64,000 nt of DNA from Clostridia bacterium (GCA_910576205.1 CAJTHL010000005.1:124001-188000), one strand, 5' to 3'. Numbered from the stretch's first letter, positions 8,908 to 18,855 are shown. The notes: generated by a model not told the origin, from the letters alone. Made by a program: numbers and translations.

Positions 8908-9780
8908 CTACCCACATTCAATACTCCAGACATTTTTATAGGATGCTCCCGCCGGAAGAGCCATGAGATTCTCCTGTGTTTCCAGATCCTCCACCACGTC
9001 CTTCCTGGAGGGCAGGGAGCTCCAGGGCTCGATACACACATAGGGAGCCTCCGTATGGGGCGCATGCCAGATTCCCAGGTATGCCATCTGGGGATAGGCC
9101 ACCTTCACGTACCGCCTTCCCCCGTGGGACTTAAGGGTCACGGTGTCGTCCATATTCTTAAGAACCACCGCATCCTGGTCAAACAGACTGTGCCGCAGCG
9201 GGATTCTTCCCTCCTTTAGGGGAAATTCCTCTTCCTGCCCGTTCACAAAACAATCCGCAGAAAATCCAACCCGCAAAGGGCAACACGTCCCTGGAAATTC
9301 CAGGTAATAACTCTCAAAATCCATTCCCTCCTCCAGGGGCACCCGGAATCCGGGATGGCCCCCGATGCCAAAATACATCTGCTCCCGGCCGGTATTTTCC
9401 ACCTCGTAGCAGACGGTAAGGCGCCGCCCCTCCAGCACATAGGCAATCCCATACCGGAAATCAAAGGGGTACATCCGCCTGGTGTCCCGGCCGGAGGACA
9501 GCTGAAGCCTAAGAGAGTTTCCCCTCTGCCCGGCGATTCCAAGCTCACAGTCCTGGACAAATCCGTGAATGCCCATGATGTATTCCTTTCCCCGGTAGCG
9601 GTATTTTTTCTCTGTAAGCCTGCCCACATAGGGAAAGAGGTTTGGCGCCTGCCCCTCCCAGTAGCGGGCGTCTCCCTGCCACAGGTATTCCGTTCCCTCC
9701 CTGTCGCAGATGGAGCGCAGCTCTCCCCCATGGGTATCCACCTGTATCCTAAGATAAGCGCTTTCCAGATTCAGAATCAT
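8908..9780 (-). CDS. Aldose 1-epimerase family protein (copy 1)
   Basis: A galactose-mutarotase-like beta-sandwich enzyme that interconverts alpha and beta anomers of aldoses. At 290 aa it has the family's normal length. Visible features are the N-terminal GGELRSICDREGTEYLWQGD, the IGGHPGFRVP motif with the conserved His, and the C-terminal WHAPHTEAPYVCIEPW segment. It is the last gene of the mannoside operon, 10 nt after the isomerase gene, fitting a role in supplying the right anomer to that isomerase. A paralogue sits in the second sugar operon at 20496-21386; the two share many blocks but are clearly more diverged than the two isomerases. Confidence 0.88.
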   Translation of the reverse strand: MILNLESAYLRIQVDTHGGELRSICDREGTEYLWQGDARYWEGQAPNLFPYVGRLTEKKYRYRGKEYIMGIHGFVQDCELGIAGQRGNSLRLQLSSGRDTRRMYPFDFRYGIAYVLEGRRLTVCYEVENTGREQMYFGIGGHPGFRVPLEEGMDFESYYLEFPGTCCPLRVGFSADCFVNGQEEEFPLKEGRIPLRHSLFDQDAVVLKNMDDTVTLKSHGGRRYVKVAYPQMAYLGIWHAPHTEAPYVCIEPWSSLPSRKDVVEDLETQENLMALPAGASYKNVWSIECG

Positions 9781-9790
9781 CTTCTCCCCC

Positions 9791-10477
9791 TCAACCCTCT
9801 ATAGCCGCCGGATATTCGTTGCACAGCAGACGGTAGGGCGGTTCGTCCTCCTCGATTTCGGGGAACCTTCCCATGGGCTCATAGAAACGGTTGTCGTGCT
9901 CGTCGTCGTTGCACATGGACACCTCTCCCAGGAGAACGGCTCCCGTGCCCTCCTCCACATGGAAATCGTGGTACATGTAGGGGTATACCGTAATGCTCTC
10001 CCCCGGACGGAGACGGACTTTTGTTCCCGCAGGCGCCTTTGTGGCGCAGCCGTCCTTATGCACCTCCACCTCCGTGTCGGCAAAGCCCTCGTTCTCGTCG
10101 GAATTGTAGACCTGGATCAGGACGTTTCCGCCGCCCCGGTTGATGATATCCTCCATCTTGTTCCAGTGGAAATGCATGGTGGCCGTCTGGCCCTCCTCCA
10201 GATACAAAAGCTTCTCCGCATAGGTTTTGGTGTATCTGGGATTTTTTAAATTTCCGTTTCTTAAGGTAATAAGGGAGAAACCCACCTCCTTAAAGTTACC
10301 CAGGCCGTAATCCGTAATATCCCAGCCCAGCATATTGTCCCGGATCTCGTCATACTCATGGCCTTTCTCCTTCCACTCCTCTGGGGTGAAAAAGCAAAAA
10401 GGCGGCAGTTCAAAATGATGCTCCCGGATGCAGGCCTCCATGCTCCTTAAGGCCCGGTTGATCTCCGATCTCTTCAT
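9791..10477 (-). CDS. D-lyxose/D-mannose family sugar isomerase (copy 1)
   Basis: A cupin-fold ketol-isomerase expected to interconvert D-mannose and D-fructose or D-lyxose and D-xylulose. The metal site is visible as MHFHWNKMED (His, His, Glu) and YHDFHVEEG (His). At 228 aa it has the family's length. It lies between the GH38 mannosidase and the epimerase, so mannose released inside the cell is the probable substrate. A second copy at 22768-23451 differs by only about eight substitutions and the last residues, implying recent duplication or gene conversion. Lyxose and mannose specificity cannot be separated from sequence alone. Confidence 0.88.
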   Translation of the reverse strand: MKRSEINRALRSMEACIREHHFELPPFCFFTPEEWKEKGHEYDEIRDNMLGWDITDYGLGNFKEVGFSLITLRNGNLKNPRYTKTYAEKLLYLEEGQTATMHFHWNKMEDIINRGGGNVLIQVYNSDENEGFADTEVEVHKDGCATKAPAGTKVRLRPGESITVYPYMYHDFHVEEGTGAVLLGEVSMCNDDEHDNRFYEPMGRFPEIEEDEPPYRLLCNEYPAAIEG

Positions 10478-10553
10478 AGTCCTCTCCTTTTATCATGGTT
10501 TTCCCGTCTCCGCAGTATTTTTCTGTATTACGCTACAACGTAGCATAAAGACG

Positions 10554-13358
10554 CTACATCCGGATGCGGACAGCCCTTACAGCTCCCGCAGGAAGGGTAA
10601 TTTCCACCTTTTCCCCGGAGCACAAAAGCTCCCCGGTCTTTTGCTCCAGAATATCCACATAGCAGACGTCCCTCATTTTCTTACACAGGGTCAGCTCCAC
10701 CCGGCTCTCCTCTTTGTAGACATTCTCCAGGCGGACAATCCAGCCGTCCCCGTCCTCCGCCGCCTTGAAGGCCGCCACCCTGGCGTTGTCCGACACCTTA
10801 AACAGGCTGTGGGTCAGGGGCAGAACACCCTCGTGGACAGCGTTAAAGCAGGTGTAAAGGGCGTGGGAAAAGGTCTCAAAACAGGCCGTCTGGTCGTTCT
10901 TATCCGTCACCAGCCCCAGGCCGATCTTAAGGAAATGCTCTCCCTGGTCCGGGGTTGGGTCCGGGTCGTAGGAGCTTCGAAGCAGCGCCACGCAGACGCC
11001 GTTGTCATATCCCCTGAAGCCGTACTTGCTGTCGCACATGACGGAGACGGATTTTCCCCCTTCCCCGTTTACGGCGCTCATAAAGCCTGTGCAGGGAACG
11101 TCCTGGGCCAGGGGCGCCCGGTCAGAGATCCCGCCGGGCACACGGCAGCGGTAAGTATCCGCCTCGTATGCCACGGGAACGGCAAATCCAAGCTGTGTGA
11201 TGCCTTTTTCCGCGTCTCCCAGCTCATGCCAGTCCACCCTCACGTCAAAATCCAGGCTCCGGCTTTCTTTCTTCAAGCTGACCTGGGCCTGGATTCTGGA
11301 GCTTCCCGCCCTCATCTCATAGGTCACGCTCTGCTGAAGAGCCCCGTTTTTCCGGGAAAGGATCCGCACCTTCTCCCTCTGGTTCAGATTTTCCACCTGG
11401 GTGTAAGGACCTACCCGCCAGGCTGTCATATCATTTACGGGATTCTCGTTAATCCACTGGAAGTAGCAGGAGTGCTCCCTGACCATCCAGTCTCCCGTCT
11501 CCCTGTCCTTTAGGGAGGAAAGCTCCATGGTCACAGGATCAAAGACCGCCGTTATCTGCTCGTTTTCCAGGACAATGGGCTTCTCCGTGTAATTGTCAAG
11601 CCTGGGATCCCGGCCTCCGGTGGTGGAAAACATCTCCCATACAAAGTCGAAGCCCTCTGGCGTCTCCTCCTTCAGGATATAGGTGGCATACCCCATAGGC
11701 GGCACATCCACGTCCACCAGAATCTCATGGTAGTGATGGGCCCAGTAGGTCACGTCGGCTTTCAGCACCTGCACCCCCACCTTGTTCCCGCTGTCGTCTG
11801 TGGCGCAAAGCCTTTCCACATCCCCCTCCCAGTCCCAGAGGAACGCCCGGGCAGGCTCCCTCCTTGGATACTGGGTGGTGTTAAATACCGTCAGAATCCT
11901 TTGCTTCTCATAGCTTCCGCTCACATAGCCCGTCATGTAGCCAGCCTCGCTGTCCATGCCAAAGCCCACGCCCGCCCCCAGGGAATCATCCTCCTCCTGG
12001 GCGGTTCCAAGGCTTTTCGTGTCCAGATTCCGGCACAGCTCATGGAGGGCGTGATTGGTGTTAATCTGGGAAACAGCCATGGTATTCTGAAATTCTCCCA
12101 GGGCATGCTGGTAAGTTTCCAGGACGCCGGAACCCGGAAGGATATCGTGGAACTGGCCAAACAGCACCTTCTGCCATGCCCGCTCCCCGCAGGACGCGGT
12201 TTTATAATCCGGCGTTAGGAAACCGGCCATGGCGTCCACGGCCTCCATGTCCTTCAGACGGTCCTCTCCCATACGGTTGGCCCGTTTTACCCTGGCCTGG
12301 GAGGTGTAGCAGCCTGTAAATATGTAATTTAACTCGTGATCCACCACATTAAAGCTCTCTCTTTGCGCCTCCGCGCTCTCAAAAAATTCGTGGAGGGTTC
12401 CAAAGGCAATGGTGGGCATCAAGGGCCATTCCTGCATGGTAAGCCAGCGTTTAATTTCTTTCCTGGTGGGGCCGCCGCCGTGGTCCCCCACCCCGTAAAA
12501 CTTCATGGCCGTGTGAAGCCCGTAGCTTTTGCAAAAAGCAGGCACAAATCCCAGGGAATCGTAGGCAGAAATCTCGTCGTTATACCAGACCGGTTCCCGG
12601 TATACCAGAAGCTCTGCCCCGGAGGGCGCTCTCCACCGGTACACATGCTCCGTCTGATATCCCCGGCAGTGATAGTAATACTTAATACCGCCCTGGGACA
12701 GTATCTCCGGCACATTTTCCCCATGTCCGAAGGTATCCGGTTCAAAATCGATGTTGAGGTATTCCTCGTCCACCCCCAGAAGGGAGGACAGGTATTTCTT
12801 GGTGTATAAGATATGGCGCACCATGGCCTCTGTGCCGGACATGTTTTTGTCGTTCTCCACCCAGGTGGAGGCCGTCACCTCCCAGCGTCCCTGGGCAATC
12901 CTTCTGCGGATTTCCGGGAGCAGATACGGCGCGTACTCCTCAATAATCTTGTAAACGGACGCCTGGGACTGGGAAAATTTAAACTGGGGATACTCCTCCA
13001 TAAGCTTTAAAATCGTCTCAAAGGTACTGACCGTAAGGGCCGCCGTCTCGTTAAATCCCCACATCCAGTTCATGTCAATGTGGGCGTGGGCAATGAGAAG
13101 CACCTTCAAGGCCTTTGCTTCGGCCGCCATGTCTTTTAAATCCTCCTCCAGCGAAAGGGCAATCTCCTTTGTAATGGAACCGTTCTCCTCCACATAGGCG
13201 TAGAGTTTCCCCACCGCCTCCTCCAAAAGGGCCCGGTATCTGTCCTCCGATACCCGGGAGAGCTCGATCAGGTACTGAAGCTCAGACAGGATGCGCACAC
13301 CCCATTGTCCAGCCCAGACCTCTTTTTTCAGCCTGTTATATTTCTCAATATAATTCAT
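10554..13358 (-). CDS. GH38 alpha-mannosidase, cytoplasmic
   Basis: Hydrolyses terminal alpha-mannosyl residues with retention of configuration. The GH38 catalytic domain opens with the metal-binding IAHAHIDMNWMW (near residues 88-99). The nucleophile Asp lies in DFEPDTFGHGE (near 207), followed by the helical middle domain and the beta-rich C-terminal domains. At 934 aa it fits bacterial GH38 enzymes, and there is no signal peptide. It therefore acts on imported manno-oligosaccharides delivered by the ABC importer encoded just upstream. The product mannose would go to the isomerase gene downstream. Substrate source (host N-glycan, yeast mannan or other) is an inference only. Confidence 0.93.
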   Translation of the reverse strand: MNYIEKYNRLKKEVWAGQWGVRILSELQYLIELSRVSEDRYRALLEEAVGKLYAYVEENGSITKEIALSLEEDLKDMAAEAKALKVLLIAHAHIDMNWMWGFNETAALTVSTFETILKLMEEYPQFKFSQSQASVYKIIEEYAPYLLPEIRRRIAQGRWEVTASTWVENDKNMSGTEAMVRHILYTKKYLSSLLGVDEEYLNIDFEPDTFGHGENVPEILSQGGIKYYYHCRGYQTEHVYRWRAPSGAELLVYREPVWYNDEISAYDSLGFVPAFCKSYGLHTAMKFYGVGDHGGGPTRKEIKRWLTMQEWPLMPTIAFGTLHEFFESAEAQRESFNVVDHELNYIFTGCYTSQARVKRANRMGEDRLKDMEAVDAMAGFLTPDYKTASCGERAWQKVLFGQFHDILPGSGVLETYQHALGEFQNTMAVSQINTNHALHELCRNLDTKSLGTAQEEDDSLGAGVGFGMDSEAGYMTGYVSGSYEKQRILTVFNTTQYPRREPARAFLWDWEGDVERLCATDDSGNKVGVQVLKADVTYWAHHYHEILVDVDVPPMGYATYILKEETPEGFDFVWEMFSTTGGRDPRLDNYTEKPIVLENEQITAVFDPVTMELSSLKDRETGDWMVREHSCYFQWINENPVNDMTAWRVGPYTQVENLNQREKVRILSRKNGALQQSVTYEMRAGSSRIQAQVSLKKESRSLDFDVRVDWHELGDAEKGITQLGFAVPVAYEADTYRCRVPGGISDRAPLAQDVPCTGFMSAVNGEGGKSVSVMCDSKYGFRGYDNGVCVALLRSSYDPDPTPDQGEHFLKIGLGLVTDKNDQTACFETFSHALYTCFNAVHEGVLPLTHSLFKVSDNARVAAFKAAEDGDGWIVRLENVYKEESRVELTLCKKMRDVCYVDILEQKTGELLCSGEKVEITLPAGAVRAVRIRM

Positions 13359-13442
13359 CTTGTTTCCAACACCAACCTTTCTGTAAATTTTCCTGGCCTG
13401 TCCGTGATTTTCCCAGGGATTTCCCGGGCCTGCTGCCAGGCG

Positions 13443-14255
13443 TTATTTCGTCCCGCCCTCCATGGAAAAGCCCTTGGACATATACCTCTGGGATATGACG
13501 TAGAGCAGAATCGAGGGCATGGCATACACCAGGGAAAATGCCGCCAGGGAACCGTAGGAAATATTGTGGTTTCCGAAGAAACGGTAAAGGGTCACGGACG
13601 CCGGCATCTTTTCGGCTGTGATAAACAGGATAAAGGGCACCTGGAAATTCCCCCAGCATCCCGAAAACACATAGATTCCCACGGAGGATACCCCCGCGAA
13701 CATAAGGGGGAACACCACCCGGAACAGGGCCTTAAGCCTGCTGGCGCCGTCAATCCACGCCGCCTCCTCCAGGGACACCGGCACGCTGTCCATAAAGTTT
13801 TTCATCATCCAGATGGCATAGGGCAGGTTTGACGCTGTAAGAAACAGCACCACGCCCCAGATATTGTCGTACAGCTTCACCATAACAAACAGCCGGTACA
13901 CGGGCACCATAATGGTGGTAATGGGCAGGCAGGTCATAAACAGCATACTCAGCATAAAAATCCGCTTGTGCTTCATCTCGTAGCGGGAAAGGGGGTATGC
14001 CATCAGTCCCGCCAGCACTACGGTGAGAGCCGCCGTGCCCAGAGACAGTAACAGCCCGTTTTTCATGGAGCTGTAGGTGCTGGAGGAAGTCAGCACCTCC
14101 TTATAATTATTAAGCGTAAAGGCCGGAACCTTGGCCGCAATATTGGCGTTGGCGTCCAGGGACGCCAGGATTACCCAGCAAAGGGGAATCAGAAATACCA
14201 GGGCCACCAGGCACAGCATCATATAAGCCAGTCTTTTTTCTTTTCTCTTTTCCAT
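13443..14255 (-). CDS. Carbohydrate ABC permease, MalG type
   Basis: An inner-membrane permease of the CUT1 sugar importer family, 270 aa, with about six hydrophobic segments. The cytoplasmic EAA loop reads LEEAAWIDGASRLKALFRVV (contact site for the ATPase). It follows the MalF-type gene with a 2-nt gap and precedes the mannosidase by about 85 nt. No ATPase gene is encoded nearby; CUT1 systems often share an MsmK-type ATPase encoded elsewhere. The partner binding protein is the lipoprotein gene upstream. Confidence 0.93.
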   Translation of the reverse strand: MEKRKEKRLAYMMLCLVALVFLIPLCWVILASLDANANIAAKVPAFTLNNYKEVLTSSSTYSSMKNGLLLSLGTAALTVVLAGLMAYPLSRYEMKHKRIFMLSMLFMTCLPITTIMVPVYRLFVMVKLYDNIWGVVLFLTASNLPYAIWMMKNFMDSVPVSLEEAAWIDGASRLKALFRVVFPLMFAGVSSVGIYVFSGCWGNFQVPFILFITAEKMPASVTLYRFFGNHNISYGSLAAFSLVYAMPSILLYVISQRYMSKGFSMEGGTK

Positions 14256-14257
14256 GG

Positions 14258-15127
14258 CTAATCCCCCTCACTCTGTCTTGTATAGATAATCCCGAATACT
14301 GCGGATATCAGCAGGAGCACCATGGAAATAGCTGTTCCATAGCCTAAATCATAATTTTTAAACGCCTTCAGATACATGAGAACCGGAAGTGTCGTGGTGG
14401 CGTTTCCCGGGCCTCCTCCCGTAATAATCCAGATAAACCCAAAGGAGCCTAATGTCATCAGGGTGGTCAGCATAGCGTTTGTCATAATGGTATTTTTGAT
14501 AATAGGCAGCTCCACATAGCCGATTGCCTGAAGCCTTCCGGCCCCGTCGATTCTGGAGGCTTCCTTTACCTCCCCGGGCACATTGTCCAGAGCCGCCTGG
14601 TAAACCATCATGGAGTAGGCCGTGCCGCGCCAGATATTTCCCAGAATAATAGACAGCATGGGATATTTATACAGCCAGGAAATCTTTCCAAAGCCAAGGG
14701 CCTGTATAATTACGTTTAAGGTACCCTTGTCCGTAAACACCGAGTAGGTGCAGATGGCGCTTACCACCTCCGGCATCACCCAGGCCGCCAGCAGCACCGG
14801 ACCGATAATCCTGCGAAACACGGTCTTTGTGTCCTGCATAAAGTAAGCCACGGCAAAGCCCAGGACATTCTGTCCCGCAACGCAGGCCACGGTAAATACC
14901 AGGGTTTTTACAATGGCGTCCTTCACCGCAGGATCCTTGAATATTTTGATGTAGTTGGCAAAGCCGATAACCTCCAGGTTTGACGCCTTGCTTCCAGTCA
15001 ACGCCAGATTTGTAAAGGAGTAGAAAATGGCCATGGCCACTGGCAGCATGAAAAATACAAGCATTACTGCCAGGGCCGGCGCCATAAACACATAGATCTG
15101 GCGGTTTTTCTTTCTGCTTTTGTTCAT
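14258..15127 (-). CDS. Carbohydrate ABC permease, MalF type
   Basis: The second membrane subunit of the CUT1 importer, 289 aa with about six transmembrane segments. The EAA loop is seen as VKEASRIDGAGRLQAIGYVE. It begins 29 nt after the binding-protein stop codon and runs into the MalG-type gene almost without a gap, a normal SBP-MalF-MalG order. Expected substrates are alpha-mannosides, based on the GH38 gene in the same transcription unit. Confidence 0.93.
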   Translation of the reverse strand: MNKSRKKNRQIYVFMAPALAVMLVFFMLPVAMAIFYSFTNLALTGSKASNLEVIGFANYIKIFKDPAVKDAIVKTLVFTVACVAGQNVLGFAVAYFMQDTKTVFRRIIGPVLLAAWVMPEVVSAICTYSVFTDKGTLNVIIQALGFGKISWLYKYPMLSIILGNIWRGTAYSMMVYQAALDNVPGEVKEASRIDGAGRLQAIGYVELPIIKNTIMTNAMLTTLMTLGSFGFIWIITGGGPGNATTTLPVLMYLKAFKNYDLGYGTAISMVLLLISAVFGIIYTRQSEGD

Positions 15128-15156
15128 GTTTTATTCCTTTATCAGAAAAACTCCAC

Positions 15157-16579
15157 TCAGTGTTCTATGGTATTCTCTTCTCCAACCACGCCTGTTACAT
15201 TTGCCTTGTAAGTATCCATGGCCCCCTGGGCGTCCAGGCTTGTGGCCGCGTCCTCGCTCATCTGGGCAATATAGGTGGAAACCGTGGAATAATACTCGTT
15301 TTTGGGGCGGAACAAGGCCTCGTTCAGCATATTCCTGGCGTCTCCCATAAAGGGCTTCTCAAAAAGCTGGGGGAACTCGCTCATGTCGATGGTGGGCAGG
15401 TTTCCGTTGGCGTCAATAAAGATATAGTAGTTTTCCTGCTCCATCATTTCCATAAGGAATTCAAAAGCGATCTCTTTGTTTGCTGATTTTTCCGGGATAG
15501 ACCAGGCCCAGCCGCCGGACATGGTAATGGAACCAGAGCCAGCCTCTGTGGGCATGGGAAGAAACGCTAATTTTTCGCCAAACTCTGGCCACTCATAGCT
15601 GCCGCCTGTCTGGAAATTAGCCGGGAACCAGCTTCCCGTAAGGTAGATGCCAAGTTTACCCTGGCGCAGATAGTCGCAGGCATACCCGTCGCTTCCGGTA
15701 TCCAGCATTTCGGAGTAATCCCCCGTAAGGCCTTCATCGAAAAGGGTTGCGACAAATTGATTTGCGTTTTTGATGCTTTCAGAGCTGACCACCCATTTTT
15801 CCTCTTTCGTGTCAAACAGGGAGTCGTTTCCGTCAGCAGTTCCATAGAGAATCATTTCATAGCCATTCATGCTGGCGCCTTCGCCATTGGCTTTTCCGAT
15901 GGTCATCCAGAAAGGCGTCACATCGGCACAGTTTTTCTTAATCTGACGACAACCGTCCAGAAGCTCTGCCCAGGAACCGGGCTTCCAGTCCGCCCCCAGT
16001 CCCGCCGCCTCCAGAACGTCTTTATTCACGGCAAGACCCCGGGAATCCGTGCTGCAGGGAATCCCATAATAGCTTCCGTTGTAGTAGGTGGCCGCCTTTG
16101 TGGCCTCGATAAAGGAGGAACCGTCATTCCATTTCTCAAAATCCGGAAGGAAATCGTCCAGTTTTGCAAGATAGCCCGCAGCCGCATCGGAGGTGAGCTG
16201 GAAGGTATCCTCAAAAACAATGTCTCCGCACTGGGAAGCGTCCTGCATGAGAAGCTGAAGCTTGGTCAGATAGTCGCTGTCCGCCGCGTCGATCTTGTTG
16301 ATTTTCAGTTCCACCTGATCCTTCTTATCCCAGTTTTCATAAGTCTGGGTAAGCATTTTTTCCACGAAATCATCCTTGCTGACCGTACCCGGATGATAGG
16401 TAATGGTTATGGTCTGTTTGTCCCCGCCGGCCGTCTCACCGCTGTCCCCAGGGGCTGCCTCCTGTGTGCCGGAGCCGTTATCCGTTGTGCCCGAATTACC
16501 CCCCCCCACATCCTGTGAGAGCCATGGTGCCTGCGCATGTGAGTGCCAGCAGCAATGCCGTAAATCTTCTCTTTTTCAT
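15157..16579 (-). CDS. Sugar-binding lipoprotein (CUT1 SBP), frameshifted at a G9 tract
   Basis: The extracellular solute-binding lipoprotein of the mannoside importer. The start ATG at 16579 (after TAAGGAGG) opens a classical lipoprotein signal, MKKRRFTALLLALTCAG, with lipobox LTGC. The mature protein (from GNSGTTDNGS to EENTIEH) is in another frame. Immediately after the lipobox Cys codon lies a run of nine G (plus-strand C tract 16499-16507). Nine G place a TAA directly after Cys-Gly-Gly-Gly, while eight would join the two frames into one ~473-aa protein. So the gene is intact except for one base in a homopolymer. Sequencing or assembly error, a real mutation or slipped-strand phase variation are all possible. 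Confidence 0.85.
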
Positions 16580-16723
16580 CTTCTGTGCCTCCTTATCTGA
16601 TAAAATGTGTTTTGGAATCCCGGGCCCCTTTTCTGTATGCCCCGTGGTTCCTGCTCTATGCAAAACGTCCCGGTTTCCCAAAACATTCCCCTGGGATTCC
16701 CTAAACGGTTCTGCCTTTTGTTT

Positions 16724-17959
16724 TTATGCCTCCCCATTGCCGTAAAAGCTGTCGGGCAGGGCGTACTGGAGAAATGTCCGCTGGGCCAGCACCGCCGCCC
16801 CCTTTACATACGCCTGGAAACCCAGGGCGGACTTCCGGATCTTTACATCCTTGCAGTGGAAGGGATATTTCCTGCTGTGTACCCGCTCCGCCACCAGCTC
16901 CAGAAGCTGTTCGCTCATCTCCGGCACGGTTCCTCCCAGGACAATCAGCTCGGGACTGAACATATCGATAATATTTCCCGCCGCAATGGAAATATAAGCC
17001 GCCATCTGCTTTACCACCATCCCGCAGACGCTGTCCCCTTCCCTGCTCCTCCTAAACACTTCCTCCAGGGTAAGGCCGTCGATATCTTCCGGCCTTTCCA
17101 GCTCCACCCCGGTTTTGTAGAGGTGGCGCGCCTTTTCCAGCAGGTAGTCCTCCGCGATCATGGCCTCCAGACATCCGTAGTTGCCGCAGCTGCACATTCT
17201 CCCCGAGGGCTCCACGGTCATATGGCCCACCTCGCCGGCTCCGTCCCGGAATCCGTGAAAAATATTCTTTTCCGACACCAGGCCTCCGCCTACGCCCAGA
17301 CAGAACAGACTCATAAAAAACGAGGTCTTGTAACTGGCCGCCGCTCCGTAAAAGCTCTCCGCCAGAGCCGCCAGATTTGTCTCCTTGTCAATACACACGG
17401 AAAGCCCCAGGCGTTCCTTTAACATCTCCCTTATGGGGACGTCCCGCCACCCGGGAAAATTGGGAGGATTAATCATAACGCCTCTTTGCACATCCAGAGG
17501 CCCCGGAGCCGCAAACCCCACTCCCAGGACAACGTCTCTGCTTATGCGGCGCTGCTTCAGGAAATCCTCCACAATCTCCTCCGCCTTGTCTACCAGGGCA
17601 TGCGGTCCCTGTTCGGGAAAAAACGCCGTCTCCACAAACCGGACCGTGTTCCCCTTGGCATCCATCAGCCCGCAGGCCAGCCTGCCCACACTCAGCTCAA
17701 ATCCGAAGGTATAAAAGGCGTCCTTATTCACATCCAGCACTACGGAACGGCGTCCCTGGGTTTCCCCGCTCGCTCTCCCCGCTTCCACCACGATTCCCGC
17801 AGCCAGAAGCGCATTCGTCACATTGATGACCGACACCTGGGTCAGCCCTACCAGACGGGTCAGCTCGCTTCTGGATATGGGAGAGCGCTCCATAATCATC
17901 TCCAGAACCAGGAGGGCGTTTTTAATTTTCATTACTTTTCCGTTGATAACATCCCGCAT
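16724..17959 (-). CDS. ROK family transcriptional regulator
   Basis: NagC/XylR/Mlc-type regulator: an N-terminal winged helix (MERSPISRSELTRLVGLTQVSV gives the recognition region, about residues 25-60) fused to a ROK sugar-kinase-like domain. The latter carries the Zn site CSCGNYGCLEAM and the GHMTVEP segment before it. I chose the ATG at 17959 because GGGAG lies 8 nt upstream; an ATG 15 nt earlier has no such site. At 411 aa it has the usual length. It is the first gene of the mannoside operon and is likely to sense the imported sugar or its product and control the operon, including itself. Confidence 0.92.
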   Translation of the reverse strand: MRDVINGKVMKIKNALLVLEMIMERSPISRSELTRLVGLTQVSVINVTNALLAAGIVVEAGRASGETQGRRSVVLDVNKDAFYTFGFELSVGRLACGLMDAKGNTVRFVETAFFPEQGPHALVDKAEEIVEDFLKQRRISRDVVLGVGFAAPGPLDVQRGVMINPPNFPGWRDVPIREMLKERLGLSVCIDKETNLAALAESFYGAAASYKTSFFMSLFCLGVGGGLVSEKNIFHGFRDGAGEVGHMTVEPSGRMCSCGNYGCLEAMIAEDYLLEKARHLYKTGVELERPEDIDGLTLEEVFRRSREGDSVCGMVVKQMAAYISIAAGNIIDMFSPELIVLGGTVPEMSEQLLELVAERVHSRKYPFHCKDVKIRKSALGFQAYVKGAAVLAQRTFLQYALPDSFYGNGEA

Positions 17960-18047
17960 CAGAGCGTCTCCCATTAACTAAACTGTTTTAATAATATCAG
18001 CGTGATTATTTTAATTTCTTGTGTTTTTATCCAATTTCTTTTCTTTT

Positions 18048-18075
18048 ATTCTAGCATTTTATCGCGATTTGTCAA
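18048..18075 (-). promoter_or_regulatory. Promoter of the ROK/mannoside operon
   Basis: On the minus strand TTGACA (18070-18075) and TAGAAT (18048-18053) are 16 bp apart, about 90 bp upstream of the ROK start. An imperfect AT-rich dyad at about 17984-18015 (TTTTAATAAT and ATTATTTTAA around GCG) lies between this promoter and the gene. It is a candidate ROK operator by position only. Confidence 0.65.
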
Positions 18076-18110
18076 GTCATTTTTAAAATGATTTAAATAA
18101 TTTTTACTTA

Positions 18111-18139
18111 TTGATAATTAAACGCTTGTTGTTTATAAT
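18111..18139 (+). promoter_or_regulatory. Promoter of the GntR gene
   Basis: TTGATA at 18111-18116 and a perfect TATAAT at 18134-18139 with a 17-bp spacer, about 45 bp upstream of the GntR start. It diverges from the ROK promoter. Confidence 0.75.
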
Positions 18140-18183
18140 GTATATATATTAACAGCACACTAAAGCAGGGAGAGATAGAACTA

Positions 18184-18558
18184 TTGAAGATACTAATTTC
18201 AAATGCCTCTGACAGCCCCTTGTATCAGCAGATCAAAGAGCAGATAAAAGACGCTATACTAAAAGAGGAATTCGTTGAGGGTGACGCGCTTCCCTCTATA
18301 CGCGCTTTTGCCAATGATTTGAAAGTCAGCGTATTAACTATCCGGCGGGTTTATGAGGATCTGGAACAGGAGGGATTTATTACAAGTCAAGTGGGAAAAG
18401 GGACTTTTGTATCTGCCGGCAACCTTGAATTACTCCTGGACTCCAGGCGTCGTCTTGTAGAGCAGAAAATGCTTGCCATGATACAGACAGCAAAATCACT
18501 GAAAATCAGTAAAGAAGAGCTTAATGCCATGATGGATATTCTTTACGAGGAGGATTAA
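18184..18558 (+). CDS. GntR family regulator, YtrA subfamily
   Basis: A short (124 aa) YtrA-type regulator: winged helix at about residues 10-75 (PLYQQIKEQIKDAI and the LPSIRAFANDLKVSVLTIRR recognition helix) plus a short helical dimerisation tail. Such proteins normally repress an adjacent ABC transporter operon. Translation appears to start at TTG (18184), with GGGAGAGA upstream. Codon use is more AT-rich than its neighbours. The ABC genes directly downstream are broken, so this regulator looks like the surviving first gene of a decayed operon. Confidence 0.88.
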   Translation: MKILISNASDSPLYQQIKEQIKDAILKEEFVEGDALPSIRAFANDLKVSVLTIRRVYEDLEQEGFITSQVGKGTFVSAGNLELLLDSRRRLVEQKMLAMIQTAKSLKISKEELNAMMDILYEED

Positions 18559-18559
18559 A

Positions 18560-18855
18560 ATGAAAGATATTCTGAACGTAGAGCATTTAAATAAATCGTA
18601 CGGCGATTTCTCTTTAACAGATGTTTTTCATTGCCGGAGGGCTGTATAACCGGTTTTATCGGCGTTAACGGCGCAGGCAAACCACATTGCGGACACTTTT
18701 AGGACTGGCGAAAGATTCCGGTAATATTTCGCTTTTCGGTCTTGATAGGGAAAAGGATGAAAGGCAGATTAAGGACCGTATTGGCGTTGTCTTAGACGAC
18801 GGCTGCTTTTATGACGAGCTTTCCCTGGCTGGTTACTGCAATATGTATTATTGAA
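18560..18855 (+). pseudogene. Decayed ABC transporter ATPase
   Basis: Begins as MKDILNVEHLNKSYGDFSL, then needs at least two frame changes to continue. The Walker A region GVNGAGK is followed by a 2-nt deletion before ACATTGCGG, and a small deletion around DVFHCRR creates an early stop (TAA near 18648). Recognisable sequence runs to about GVVLDDGCFYDELSLAGYCN, then ends before any signature LSGGQ or Walker B. This is the ATPase expected downstream of a YtrA-type regulator, now non-functional. Confidence 0.8.
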
